From positions 396,021 to 460,020 of the forward strand of contig JADKHK010000003.1 in the NCBI GenBank assembly GCA_016721845.1: DNA of 64,000 nt, in the 5' to 3' direction. The DNA comes from Lysobacterales bacterium. Lineage in GTDB: Bacteria > Pseudomonadota > Gammaproteobacteria > Xanthomonadales > Ahniellaceae. Below the pieces are notes generated by a model. The model saw only the letters and a list, made by a program, of their open reading frames with translations, did not search any database and was not told the DNA's origin. The position numbers and the translations under genes are program-made. Below are positions 54,213-64,000 of the stretch, one piece after another; within the stretch, counting starts at the first letter, position 1, and each line of letters starts with the position of its first letter.

Positions 54213-56000
54213 TCAGGGATGGTCGGCTGCGATCCGGTAGCCGCCGCGACCGGCCGCCTTGGCGGCATAGAGCGCGCCGTCGGCGCGATGCAGCCAGGCA
54301 TCCGCGCCTTCATCGACCGCATTCGCAAGGGCGATGCCGATGCTGGTGCCGACGGCGATGTCGACATCCAGATACGTCACGGCCGGGCCCATGGCGGCAA
54401 GAATGGCATCGGCCACACGAACGGCATCGGCCGGATTGCGCACATCTTCGAGCAGCACGACGAACTCGTCGCCGGCCAGGCGCGCCACCGTGTCCGTGGC
54501 GCGCACCGACGCCTTGAGACGGCGCGCGAACTCCATTAGCACGGCATCGCCGCCAGCATGGCCATGACGGTCGTTGATGGCCTTGAACTTGTCGACATCG
54601 AGATAGAGCAGCGCCCGTCCGGCCCCGTGCCGCTGCGCACGCGCCGACGACATCGCGATCACGTCGTACAGGCGGTAGCGGTTCGCGAGCTTGGTCAGTG
54701 CGTCGAACTCGGCCATGACGCGCAGCTGGTCTTCGGCCTGCTTCAACTCGGTCTGATCGAGGATCATCCCGAACACACCGACGACCGCGCCGCCGTCGTC
54801 ACGCTTCGGCTGATAGCTGCCGCGCAGGAAACGCGGACCCTCGGGCCGCTCCTGGCGCAGTTCGAACTGGGTGCGATGCCCGTCCAGCGCGCGCGCGAGA
54901 TGCGGCTCGATCTGCGCATACATCGCTGCGCCGAGCACTTCCGCGACGTGCTGTCCGGTGATCTCCGACAACGGCCGACCGGTGGCGCGCTCATAGGCCG
55001 CATTGTTGAAGCGATAGACATGATCGCGATCGATGATCGACACCGCGGCGGGGATATTGTCGGCGATCAGCTGCAAGCGTCGTTCGGCCGTGCGCGCGTT
55101 GATCTCGGCCTGCTTCTGCGCAGTGATGTCGAACGTCAATGCGAACACGCCCTGCACCCGATCGTCGCCATTGCGATCGGGCACGTAGTGGGTGCGGAAG
55201 TGATAGAAGCCGTCGCGCACACGCCGGCTGCCCTCGAACGAGACGATCTCGCCGGCCAGCGCCCGTGCCAGGGGCGCCTGGATTTCCGCATACAGCGCGC
55301 TGCCGCAAATCTCGGCAAAGCCGCGTCCGACCAGCAGCTCCGCGTCGACGCCGAAACGCCGACCGACATCGGCATTCGCGAAACGAACGTTCTCGTCGCT
55401 GTCGAGGTAGAGGACAAGCGCGGGCATCGCATCAGTGATCTTGCGGATGAAATCGCGACTGCGCGCCACCCGGACCTCGCTCTCGCTGAGCGCGCGTTGC
55501 TGACGCAACGATTCCACCCGCGCGTCGATCAGACGCTCGACGACGGTCGCGAGATGTCGCAACGAGTCGCGCTGTCCACCATCCAGTTCCCTAGGCTTGC
55601 GGTCGATCACGCACAAGGCGCCGAGCGCGTGGCCTGCGGCAGTCACCAGAGGCATGCCGGCGTAGAAGCGGATATGCGGTGCGCCGTTGACCAGGCGGTT
55701 GTCGCGGAATCGCGCGTCCGCGTGCGCATCACTGACCAGCAACGGTTGGGTGTCGAGGATGGTGTAGGTGCAGAAGGCATCCCCGCGCGGGGTTTCAGGG
55801 TCGTCGAGACCGACACTGGCCTTGAACCACTGGCGGTCCTGATCGATCAGCGAGATCGCCGCCATCGGCACGCCGCAGATCGACGCCGCGAGCGCCACCA
55901 CGGCATCGAACACCGCTTCGTGCTCGCTGTCGAGCAATTGTGTTTCAGCCAGCGCAACGAGGCGCTCGGCCTCGTCCGCTGGCAATGGAAATGCGACCAC
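54213..56000 (-). CDS. GAF-PAS-PAS-GGDEF diguanylate cyclase
   Basis: This 595-residue cytoplasmic protein has a GAF domain (about 20-160, FCTYTILDTQPLLVSDAHAD), PAS1 (185-300), PAS2 (310-430) and a GGDEF domain (440-590). The active site reads LAGDEFVVLLED, with Ala for the first Gly, a change that is often still active. The I-site RATD lies five residues ahead, so product inhibition is expected. FDALTKLANRYRL opens the GGDEF domain. No EAL domain, so it probably makes c-di-GMP. There are no membrane helices. It is the only gene after 54 kb with no sign of indels. Confidence 0.93.
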   Translation of the reverse strand: MVAFPLPADEAERLVALAETQLLDSEHEAVFDAVVALAASICGVPMAAISLIDQDRQWFKASVGLDDPETPRGDAFCTYTILDTQPLLVSDAHADARFRDNRLVNGAPHIRFYAGMPLVTAAGHALGALCVIDRKPRELDGGQRDSLRHLATVVERLIDARVESLRQQRALSESEVRVARSRDFIRKITDAMPALVLYLDSDENVRFANADVGRRFGVDAELLVGRGFAEICGSALYAEIQAPLARALAGEIVSFEGSRRVRDGFYHFRTHYVPDRNGDDRVQGVFALTFDITAQKQAEINARTAERRLQLIADNIPAAVSIIDRDHVYRFNNAAYERATGRPLSEITGQHVAEVLGAAMYAQIEPHLARALDGHRTQFELRQERPEGPRFLRGSYQPKRDDGGAVVGVFGMILDQTELKQAEDQLRVMAEFDALTKLANRYRLYDVIAMSSARAQRHGAGRALLYLDVDKFKAINDRHGHAGGDAVLMEFARRLKASVRATDTVARLAGDEFVVLLEDVRNPADAVRVADAILAAMGPAVTYLDVDIAVGTSIGIALANAVDEGADAWLHRADGALYAAKAAGRGGYRIAADHP

Positions 56001-56078
56001 GCCACCCCCCGGTGAACAGGCAGGCCGCGAGTTTATTCGGCCTCACCCGGCCTGACATCTACGTGCCGTGAAGACCAC

Positions 56079-58123
56079 TCAGGCCGCCAACCCGTAACTC
56101 CTCAAGAGGGCCGCCGGGTCGGGTTCCCGGCCACGAAAAGCGACGAAACTGTCGAGCGCCGGGCGTGAGCCGCCGACGGCCAGCACTCGCCGCGGAAGGC
56201 GCGACCGGTCTCAGCATTGGTGATGCCTTCGGCCTCGAAGCGCGCGAACGCGTCCGCCGACAGCACTTCCGCCCAGAGATAGCTGTAGTAACCGGCCGAG
56301 TAGCCGCCGGAGAAGATGTGCGTGAAGGCATTCGCGAATCGTTGCCAGGCCGGCGGCTGGATCACCGAGACTTCGCCGCGCACCTCGGCCAGCAACTCGT
56401 GCACACGGGCACCACGCGCCGGATCGAATTCGAGATGGAGCCGGAAATCGAACAACGCGAATTCCAGCTGGCGGACCAGGAACAGGCCGGCCTGGAAGTG
56501 CTTGGCCGCGAGCATGCGCTGGAACAGGGCCTCGGGCAGCGCTTCGCCGCTGCGCCAGTGCGTGGCGATCAGATCGAGCGTCTCGCGATGCCAGCCGAAG
56601 TTCTCCATGAACTGGCTCGGCAACTCGACCGCGTCCCATTCCACACCCTCGATGCCGGACAGGCTCGGGTAATCGATCTCGGTCAGCAGATGATGCAAGC
56701 CGTGGCCGAACTCGTGGAACAGCGTGCGCACGTCGTCGTGGGTGAGCAGGACGGCAATTCGGCCGTGGGCGGCGCGAAGTTGCAGGTGAGATAGGCCATC
56801 GGCCGTTGCAATGCCGCGATGCGCTTGCGTGAACGCGCCACGTCCATCCAGGCGCCGCCGCGCTTGCCACTGCGCGCGAACAGATCGAGATAGACGACCG
56901 CAAACGCCGTACCCTGGGCATCGATCAGGTCGAAGCAGCGGGCGTCCTTGTGCCACAGGTCGACGCCCTGACGCTCGACCAGACGCACCCCGAACACGCG
57001 CTCGGTCAATGCATACAGACCGGCCATCACCCGTTCCAGCGGGAAGAACGGCTTGAGTTCCTCTTCGCTCAAGGCGTAGCGCTCGATGCGCAATTTCTCG
57101 CTGGCGTAACTCACGTCCCAGGGTTCAAGCGACGCGATGCCGAAACGGGTACGGGCGAATGCCGCGAGTTCGGTGATCTCGCGCGTCGCGACCGGTTTCG
57201 CGCGGGCGGCCAGATCGTGCAGGAAATGCAGCACACGCTCTGGTGTCTCCGCCATCTTGGTTGCCAGCGACTCTTCCGCTGCATTGGCGAAGCCGACCAG
57301 CTGCGCGGCTTCGTGACGCAATGCGAGGATCCGCTCGATCCGCGGCCCATTGTCGAAACGACCGGCGTTCGGACCCTGATCCGAAGCACGCGTCTGATAC
57401 GCGGTGTAGACGAGTTCGCGCAGGGCACGATCATCGGCATGCATCATCACGGCTTGATAGACCGGAGGTTGCAGCGTGATGCGCACGCCATCGACCTCGG
57501 CCTCGCGTGCCGCCTGCCTCAGCTGCGCCAGCGCGGACTCGGGCAAGCCGCGCAGGCATGCGTCGGTCTCGGGCAGGTCCAGCGTCCAGGCTTCGGTGGC
57601 GTCCAGCACGGCCTGTTCGAACTCGGTCGTCAGGCGCGACAGTTCGGTGGCGATCGCGCGGAAGCGCTGCTGCTGGTCGGGCGGCAAGTCGACACCGGCG
57701 AGTCGAAAATCGAGCAGGGCGTCGTCGACCAGCTTGCGCGCGGCCATGGGCAACGCATCGAAGTCGGCGCGCGCGCGGATGGCGCGCACCGCCGCGCACA
57801 GTCCGGCGTGTTGGCCGATATCGGTGCCGAAATCGGTCAGCAGTTCGATCGCGTCGCCATAGACCGCACGCAATTCCCGGCGTGTCGCAGACGTTGTGCA
57901 AATGCCCGACCGGCGCGAAGCAGCGGTTCATTGCGTCCTCGCATTCCTCCCAGGCCAGCATCAGGCCGGCGAAGCGATGCTGCGCCGGATCGGCGACCCG
58001 CTGCTCGATGCGCGCGCGGTAGTCGGCGATACGCGCCCGAACAGCCGGCAGCACGTGTTCCGGGCGAATCTCGGAAAAGGCGACGAATTCGTCGTCGCGC
58101 AGCAGGGGGTTGGAAACGTTCAT
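56079..58123 (-). CDS. prlC: Oligopeptidase A (M3 metallopeptidase), sequence broken by three indels
   Basis: The protein reads MNVSNPLLRDDEFVAFSEIR from 58123, then changes frame near 57877 (a GGG run), 56753 and 56191. Joined, it gives about 681 residues, the normal PrlC length. It includes the metal site HEFGHGLHHLL, YSYLWAEVLSADAFARFE and a natural ending VGGSRPALDSFVAFRGREPD...LRSYGLAA at 56079. It degrades signal peptides and short peptides in the cytoplasm. Every domain is intact apart from the single-base breaks, which I ascribe to sequence error. Its ATG overlaps the stop of the small ORF upstream. Confidence 0.9.
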
Positions 58124-58278
58124 GGTTCTTCCTGGCCAAAACGAACCGGCCCCGCGCTGGGCGGGGCCGGAGAGTCGCTCACTTCATCGACGAGAATGCC
58201 CTTCGAGCGTAGGCGCCTGCGTCTTTCTTCTGCTGCCTTAGCTGCGACCTCGGATTTCTTCAGCCGATCGGAAACCAA
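58120..58278 (-). CDS. Small ORF between the phosphoribosyltransferase and prlC
   Basis: A 52-residue frame starts with TTG inside the last codons of the phosphoribosyltransferase and ends at TGA overlapping the prlC ATG (ATGA). The product is basic then acidic (VSDRLKKSEVAAKAAEERRR, RSKGILVDEVSDSP, ending GPVRFGQEEP) and looks coding compared with the other frames. It contains a strong palindrome (CCGGCCCCGC/GCGGGGCCGG at 58146-58170) that could form an RNA hairpin. No family was recognised. Double overlap suggests a translated coupling gene. Confidence 0.55.
   Translation of the reverse strand: MVSDRLKKSEVAAKAAEERRRRLRSKGILVDEVSDSPAPPSAGPVRFGQEEP
58146..58170 (-). promoter_or_regulatory. 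Strong hairpin in the leader of prlC
   Basis: CCGGCCCCGC and GCGGGGCCGG (10-base perfect stem, 5-base loop) lie inside the small ORF, 23 bases before the prlC start. There is no T-tract, so it is more likely an RNA-stability or attenuation element than a terminator. Confidence 0.45.
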
Positions 58279-58941
58279 TGAGGTATCCCGGCTTCTTCTG
58301 CGGTAAGCGCGCTTGGCTCGATGCCGAACTGCTGGCGGATTTCATCTCCGAACCTCTTCTCGATTTCGTGCAATAGCTTTGCGTTGCAAGCGAGGCTACC
58401 AGAGCGGGATGCATCGACCAATGTGACTACGCCGATGACCTTTCCGCCGTTCATTTGAATGTAAGAAGCCAGGTCGGCGATCGTTCCACCCATCGTCACG
58501 ACGTCGTCGACAATCACGTAGGCGCCGCCCGAAATGACGTCACCTTCAAACTCTGCCGGTGCGATCAGACGTTCCATCGCATCCGCACCGGTGTGATACA
58601 CACGATTGGCCTGAACAATTTCGTCGTCGAGCAATGCGGAGCGGTACTCGGCCAGAAAAGCCGACAGAACGATCGGTATCGCGTTGTCTCCCGCCGACTC
58701 TTCCGCGTGTGGGGCAACGAAAATGGTTGTTTCGTCAAACAGATCAGCGAGTGCCTTCAGTGGTTCTGCGAGATCCCTGACCAACTGGATTGCGGCATCG
58801 ATATTTCCTGCCTTTGCATCGGCATACGCCGGATGCGACGGATCGCTCGATCCTCTCGAAATATCGACAGCGGCGGCTGTATGAGCGCGGGTATCGCGAG
58901 GCTTCGATAACGCGTCTTTGCTGTACCCATCACCCGTTCAC
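58260..58941 (-). CDS. Type I phosphoribosyltransferase-fold protein, probably with a one-base error near its start
   Basis: The clear part has the PRPP-binding motif AYVIVDDVVTMGGTIADLAS and ends PSALTAEEAGIPHWFPIG. The standard readable start is a TTG at 58784 (174 residues), but the frame upstream stays protein-like (GYSKDALSKPRDTRAH, SSDPSHPAYADAKAGN) with no start codon until a stop near 58936. Removing one base from the GGG run there would connect it to a GTG at 58941, giving about 226 residues. Type I PRT proteins act on nucleobases or regulate; the substrate is unknown. Base composition is lower in GC than flanking genes, which may mean transfer. Confidence 0.75.
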
Positions 58942-59010
58942 CCGATCAAAGTCAGTCGGCTGTGCGGACAGAATAGCGATTGTCCGCGACGCTTGCCGTA
59001 GCATTCACGC

Positions 59011-60761
59011 ATGAGCAGCGCCTCGCCCGACCGCTACCGATTTGTCGAGCTGTTCGGCCACGTGCCGTGGTTCTCGACCCTGCCCGAACAGGCACGGGTG
59101 TTGCTGGCCGCGGGCTGCGAATGGCATCGCGTGGCCGGCGGCGAGCCTGTTCTTCGAGGGCGAGGCCTCCGACGCGGTGTATCTGCTGGTCAACGGCAGC
59201 CTCGCCGCGTTCCAGCGCGACAGCCACGGCGGTGCACATCTGGTTGGTCACATCATGGCCGGCAGAGTGTCGGCGAACTCGGCGTGCTGATCTCGCGGCC
59301 GCGCTCCGCCACCGTGCGTGCGCTGCGCGATTCCGAGTTGGTGCGACTGCCGGCGACCCACCTCGACGTGCTCGCCGAGACCTTTCCGCAAGCCTTGCTG
59401 GGCTTGGCGCGACTGGCCCTTCGGCGCCATGGCGAACTGCAGACGCATGCGGCCGCGCCGCGCACGCTGGCGTTGCTGCCGCAATCGCCAGGGGTCGATC
59501 TCGACCTGTTCGCGAATCGCCTCGCCGAGGACCTGGCGCGCTTCGGCTCGGTGCGGACCCTGAGGGCCGACGAAGCCGGTCAAGCCGCCGGGCATTACCA
59601 CGCGATCGAGGCCGCTTCCAGATTCGTGCTGTATGTCGCCGACGGGAGCGACAATGCCTGGCGACAACAGTGCCGGCGCCAGGCCGATGCACTGTTGTTC
59701 GTCGTCCGCGCTTCGGACGCGCCGAGCTCGGATGCCGCCTGGCCCGATGCTGCGGACGAAGCGGTCGCGCGCCGCCAATACCTGATCGTGCAGCACCTGT
59801 CGAAGCCGCGATTCGGCGCGGCGCGGCGCTGGCACGCGTTTTGTCCGCGCGCCTCGATCCACCATGTGCGTGACGCCCGCGACAATGCCCGCGTGGCACG
59901 CCTGATCGGCGGCCAGAGCCTGGCGCTGGTGCTGTCCGGCGGCGGTGCGCGCGGCTTCGCGCACATCGGCGTGGTCAAGGCGCTGCGCGAAGCGGGCATG
60001 GAGATCGACAGCGTCGGCGGTACCTCGATCGGCGCGATCATCGGTGCCGGCGTGGCCGCCGAGTGGTCGATCGAGGAGATGACCGAGCGGTTCCGGCACG
60101 CGTTCTACGACACCAATCCCTTGTCCGACTACACGCTGCCCCTGGTCTCGATCGTGTCGGGCCGCAAGGTGTCGCGGCTGCTGCGCGAGACCTATGGCGA
60201 GCGCGACATCGAAGACCTGCCGCTGCCGTTCTTCTGTGTTTCCGCGAACCTGACCAAGGGCGATGCGCATGTGCACCGCGATGGCACGTTGTGGCAGTCC
60301 CTGCGTGCGTCGGTCGCGATTCCCGGCCTGCTGCCACCCGTGTTCCGCGGCGGTCAGGTGTTCGTCGACGGCGGCGTCGTCAACAACCTGCCGGTGGATC
60401 TGATGCGCGCCCAGCACCGCGGCGAGGTGATTGCCGTCGACATCGGTGGCGACTACGCCCTATCTGCACTCGACGACGAATACGAGTGCCGCCCGGCTGG
60501 AAGCTGTGGATGCAGGATCGTGCCGGTTATCGTCGACCGCGGTTGCGCGAGATCCTGCTGCGTGCCGGAATGATCAATTCCGGGGCGCAAGCCGCGAGTG
60601 CCCGCGCACAATCGACCCTGCTGATCAAGCCGCCATTGGCCGACATTGGTCTGCTCGAATGGCAGAGCTTCTTCCACGCCATCGATCGCGGCTACCAGCA
60701 CACCTTGCGCATCGTCGGTGGCCCGAAAGACGCGCTCGCCGATGAGACCCCGGTGTTCTGA
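59011..60761 (+). CDS. Patatin-like phospholipase with N-terminal cyclic-nucleotide-binding domain, broken by three indels
   Basis: Joined over frame changes near 59145, 59262 and 60486 it is about 583 residues, as in RssA/NTE-type proteins. The cNMP-binding-like N-terminus (VAGG..LFFEGEASDAVYLL) is followed by a linker and the patatin domain: oxyanion loop SGGGARGFAHIGVV, nucleophile GGTSIGAIIG (Ser in GTSIG) and the catalytic Asp in VDGGVVNNLP. It would be a serine lysophospholipase. The breaks are one extra and two missing bases with otherwise perfect family agreement. Its 3' end touches the peptidase gene through a 13-base tandem repeat. Confidence 0.88.
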
Positions 60762-60777
60762 TCAGGTGTTCTGATCA
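60752..60777. repeat. 13-base tandem duplication at the convergent gene ends
   Basis: GGTGTTCTGATCA occurs twice in direct succession (60752-60764 and 60765-60777). The first copy holds the patatin stop and the second the stop of the M28 peptidase on the other strand. It may be genuine slippage or another assembly error in this region. Confidence 0.7.
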
Positions 60778-62141
60778 GTCGAAACCGTCCGCAAACAGTG
60801 TCGCGATGCCGGCGGCCTCCGTCAGCACCGCGATGTTCATTTTCAGGATGGCGCCGCCCATCTGCTGTGCACGGGTGATGTTGCCGGGCAAGTCCGTGGT
60901 GCGGTGATAGTGCTGGTAACCCTCGGGTCGGGTGCTGGCGTTGTAGCTGTAGTCGTTCTCGATGGTCAGCAGCGCCGGCGCGCCGCGCGAGATCAGCGGT
61001 GCATGGTCGGAACAGCAATAGCTTGTGTCGCTGATCAGACGCAGTTCCGGCGCATAGGTCGCGGCCGCTGCAGTGAAGACCGGGAACAGGGTCGACAGGC
61101 CGCTCGATGTCTCCAGCAGCACATCGAGATCGGCATCGCCGGAATAGCCAATCATGTCCATGATGATCGCAAGCTCGATGTTCGCCATCGTCCCGCTGGC
61201 CTGCAGCGACTGCGCGTAGGCCGTGCCGCCATAAAGGCCCTGTTCCTCGCCGGCGAAGCAGACGAAGACCATCGTCCGCTGCGGCGGATAGGCGCTGAAC
61301 ACGCGCGCCGCTTCGAGCACGCCGGCGCATCCGGAGGCGTTGTCTTCGGCGCCCGGACTCTGGCTCGGGTCGTTGATGTTCTGCTGGCGCGAATCGTAAT
61401 GCCCGCCGACAATCACGAGTTCTTCCGGATGACGACTGCCGGGCAGGCGTGCGATCACGTTCTCGACCTGCGTGGCGGTGCCGCCGAGGGTGAAGGTCTG
61501 TGTCGTGACCTGCAGACCCAGCGCGCCGAACTGTCCGATCAGCCAGTCGCGTGCCTGGTCGATGCCGGGATTCGGCGATTGCCCGTAGGACGAGCGATCG
61601 AATCCGGCCAGTGTCGTCAGCGCGTCGAACCAGCGCTGGGTGTCGAGTGCATCGACGCGCAATTGCACGTCCGGATCGGGCGCGGCCTTGGCCATCGCCA
61701 TCAGGCCGCGCGCACGCAGATCCTTCGTAATCGTCGAGTTCGCTGCAGCGGTCGCCACTCGGAAATGTCGGGCGACTTGTAGGGCAACCAGGTCGCCGGC
61801 GTGCGCACCAGCGCGAAGCGTCCGGTATCTGCGATTGCCGGCAACACCGGCCCTTCATCGACACCACAGGCGCGCGTCTGCAGGGCCAGGTCGTCGGGCC
61901 GGATCCAGCCGAGATCGGAGAGCACGCGTTCGCCCGCGAGCAGCCCCGGCAATCGCGACGGTGGCGCCGCGACCAGCAGGCGATTCTCCAGTTCGACCCA
62001 CCAGCCGCCCGCATGCTCGATCTGGCGCGTGTAGCGGTCGAGCTCGAACTGCGGATGCCGATCCAGCGCGACCAGCGCCGCCGGCATCGGCATCGCCGTC
62101 GTCAGGCCCATCTGCAACCCAAGCGCGAGCGCGGAGAACAT
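60775..62141 (-). CDS. M28-family secreted aminopeptidase, one indel
   Basis: From MFSALALGLQMGLTTAMPMP at 62141 the frame runs to about 61748, then continues one base out of register to 60775; joined length is about 455 residues. The N-terminal 120 residues form a propeptide-like domain, then the zinc peptidase has GGHYDSRQQN (His), GAEDNASGCAG (Asp), FAGEEQGLYGG (Glu pair), IMDMIGYSG (Asp) and SDHAPLISRG (His). All ligands of the two zincs are present. It removes N-terminal amino acids outside the cytoplasm. A frame starting at 61758 alone would lose the propeptide. Confidence 0.9.
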
Positions 62142-62245
62142 GGTCGGGATCCGAGGGGTGGACGCGCAGTCTAGACCCGGCAACGACAGGACGCGCGGCC
62201 GGGTCGGTCACGCTATCGTCCGCGTCGCCGGAACGGAGCGGAACA

Positions 62246-62867
62246 ATGGAACAGCAGTCACATTGGCAGCAGGTGTACGCGACGAAAGCGACGGACGCGG
62301 TGAGTTGGTACCGGCCGCATCTCGATCGATCGCTGGCCTTCATCGATGCGCTGGGACTCGACCGCGATGCACCGATCCTCGATGTCGGCGCCGGCGCCTC
62401 GACGCTGGTCGACGACCTGCTTGCTCACGGCTTCCGCGAGCTCACGCTGAACTGATCTCGCCGACACCGCGCTTGCGCTTGCGCGGCAACGACTCGCATC
62501 GTCGCCACCGCGTTGAACGTGCGCTATCGCGTCGGCGACATCACCACGCTCGATCTTCCCGATGCCCATTTCGCGCTCTGGCACGACCGCGCCGTGTTCA
62601 CTTCCTGACCGAGCCGGCGCAGCGCGCCGCGTATGTCGCGCAGGCCGCGCACACGCTGCGCCCAGGCGGCCATCTGCTGATCGCGACCTTCGCCGCCGAC
62701 GGCCCTGAACGCTGCAGCGGCCTGCCCGTACAACGCTCGACGCCGACACCCTCGCTGCCGAATTCGCGCCGCACTTCACCCGCATCGGCGATGCCCGCGA
62801 GCAGCATCCGACACCGTTCGGCACGACGCAGTCGTTCCAGTACGTGTTGCTGCAGCGCGAGTGCTGA
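62246..62867 (+). CDS. Class I SAM-dependent methyltransferase, broken by several indels
   Basis: The first 70 residues read cleanly (SHWQQVYATKATDAVSWYRP, PILDVGAGASTLVDDLL, the SAM-binding glycine loop). Then the frame changes repeatedly (near 62450, 62478, 62500, 62602 and 62730). Following the frames gives VRYRVGDITTLDLPDAHFAL, WHDRAVFHFLTEPAQ, LRPGGHLLIATFAADGP and the end FGTTQSFQYVLLQREC. This is a normal about 208-residue methyltransferase of the type often annotated as UbiE-like or tellurite-resistance-like. The substrate is unknown. The damage is several one-base losses, so it is probably intact in the cell. Confidence 0.8.
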
Positions 62868-62896
62868 CGTCCTGGATCCAGGGCACCGCGCGATCA

Positions 62897-64000
<1,104 letters not shown>

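Noticed and set aside
60752..60777. 13-base tandem repeat as an integration (att) site
   Set aside because: No integrase or mobile genes nearby and the region is rich in sequence errors.
56079..62867. Calling prlC, patatin, M28 and methyltransferase genes pseudogenes
   Set aside because: Only one-base register changes are seen and normal lengths return after correction; sequence error is the simpler explanation.

Overview
The window is a high-GC (roughly two-thirds G+C by eye) chromosomal segment from a gammaproteobacterium. The most likely home is the Xanthomonadales/Lysobacterales, perhaps a Rhodanobacteraceae-like genus. The reasons are the GTAGGAGCGA-ended REP elements, the rpmB-rpmG pair, the sigma/anti-sigma/DUF3106 cluster and the overall mix of genes. 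This placement is an inference from gene content, with no phylogeny run. No rRNA, tRNA, CRISPR array, prophage or insertion sequence was seen.

Layout. 1-2565: the end of a sensor kinase, then an ECF sigma factor, its presumed membrane partner, a small overlapping ORF and a DUF3106 periplasmic protein, all on the minus strand. 2566-3045: a gene-free stretch with a relatively AT-rich patch and two perfect inverted DnaA boxes. 3046-9331: priA, a PuuE-like deacetylase, an ABC-F ATPase, and an AraC regulator with a tiny membrane protein. 9490-13207: alkane monooxygenase alkB and an SGNH/MBOAT O-acyltransferase pair. 13349-19649: a divergent ArsR repressor and a MexEF-OprN-like efflux operon with a clear inverted-repeat operator between them. 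19757-24550: a trimethylamine-dehydrogenase-family flavoprotein, a VOC protein and a UPF0149 protein broken at a poly-G run, a YjdF-like membrane protein and a hydrolase. 24551-25498: a lower-GC patch carrying a HigBA toxin-antitoxin pair. 25499-28276: a rhomboid protease and a secreted P-domain/HYR protein. 28587-37218: recC-recB-recD. 37276-38196: an EamA transporter. 38217-44071: a seven-gene sulfate-uptake operon led by an Rrf2 regulator. 44178-51237: a secreted beta-propeller protein, mutM, and a large two-component sensor with an extracytoplasmic propeller. 51357-54155: rpmB-rpmG, a Doc/AbrB toxin-antitoxin pair, and aroE-DUF952-ykgJ. 54213-64000: a diguanylate cyclase, oligopeptidase A, a phosphoribosyltransferase, a patatin-like phospholipase, an M28 peptidase, a methyltransferase and an S9 peptidase.

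How the genes work together. Three self-contained regulated units stand out. The ArsR-controlled RND pump has its operator in an 86-base divergent promoter. The sulfate regulon packages its sensor-regulator, a YezD-family protein, a specific porin, the periplasmic binding protein and the ABC permease/ATPase in one transcript. RecBCD is tightly overlapped and in the order C-B-D. The alkB gene next to an AraC regulator suggests alkane use.

Quality warning. From about 56 kb to the end, all but one of the named genes are broken by single-base insertions or deletions while keeping full family similarity across frames. I read these as sequence or assembly errors, not pseudogenes. A 19-G run at 22231 also looks artificial and removes the ends of two genes. 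Part of the annotation is therefore given as frameshifted spans. I see no wholly new defence or mobile system. The most unusual items are the inverted DnaA boxes, the amine-dehydrogenase homologue with an altered active-site bowl, the self-regulated sulfate operon, and two small overlapping ORFs.
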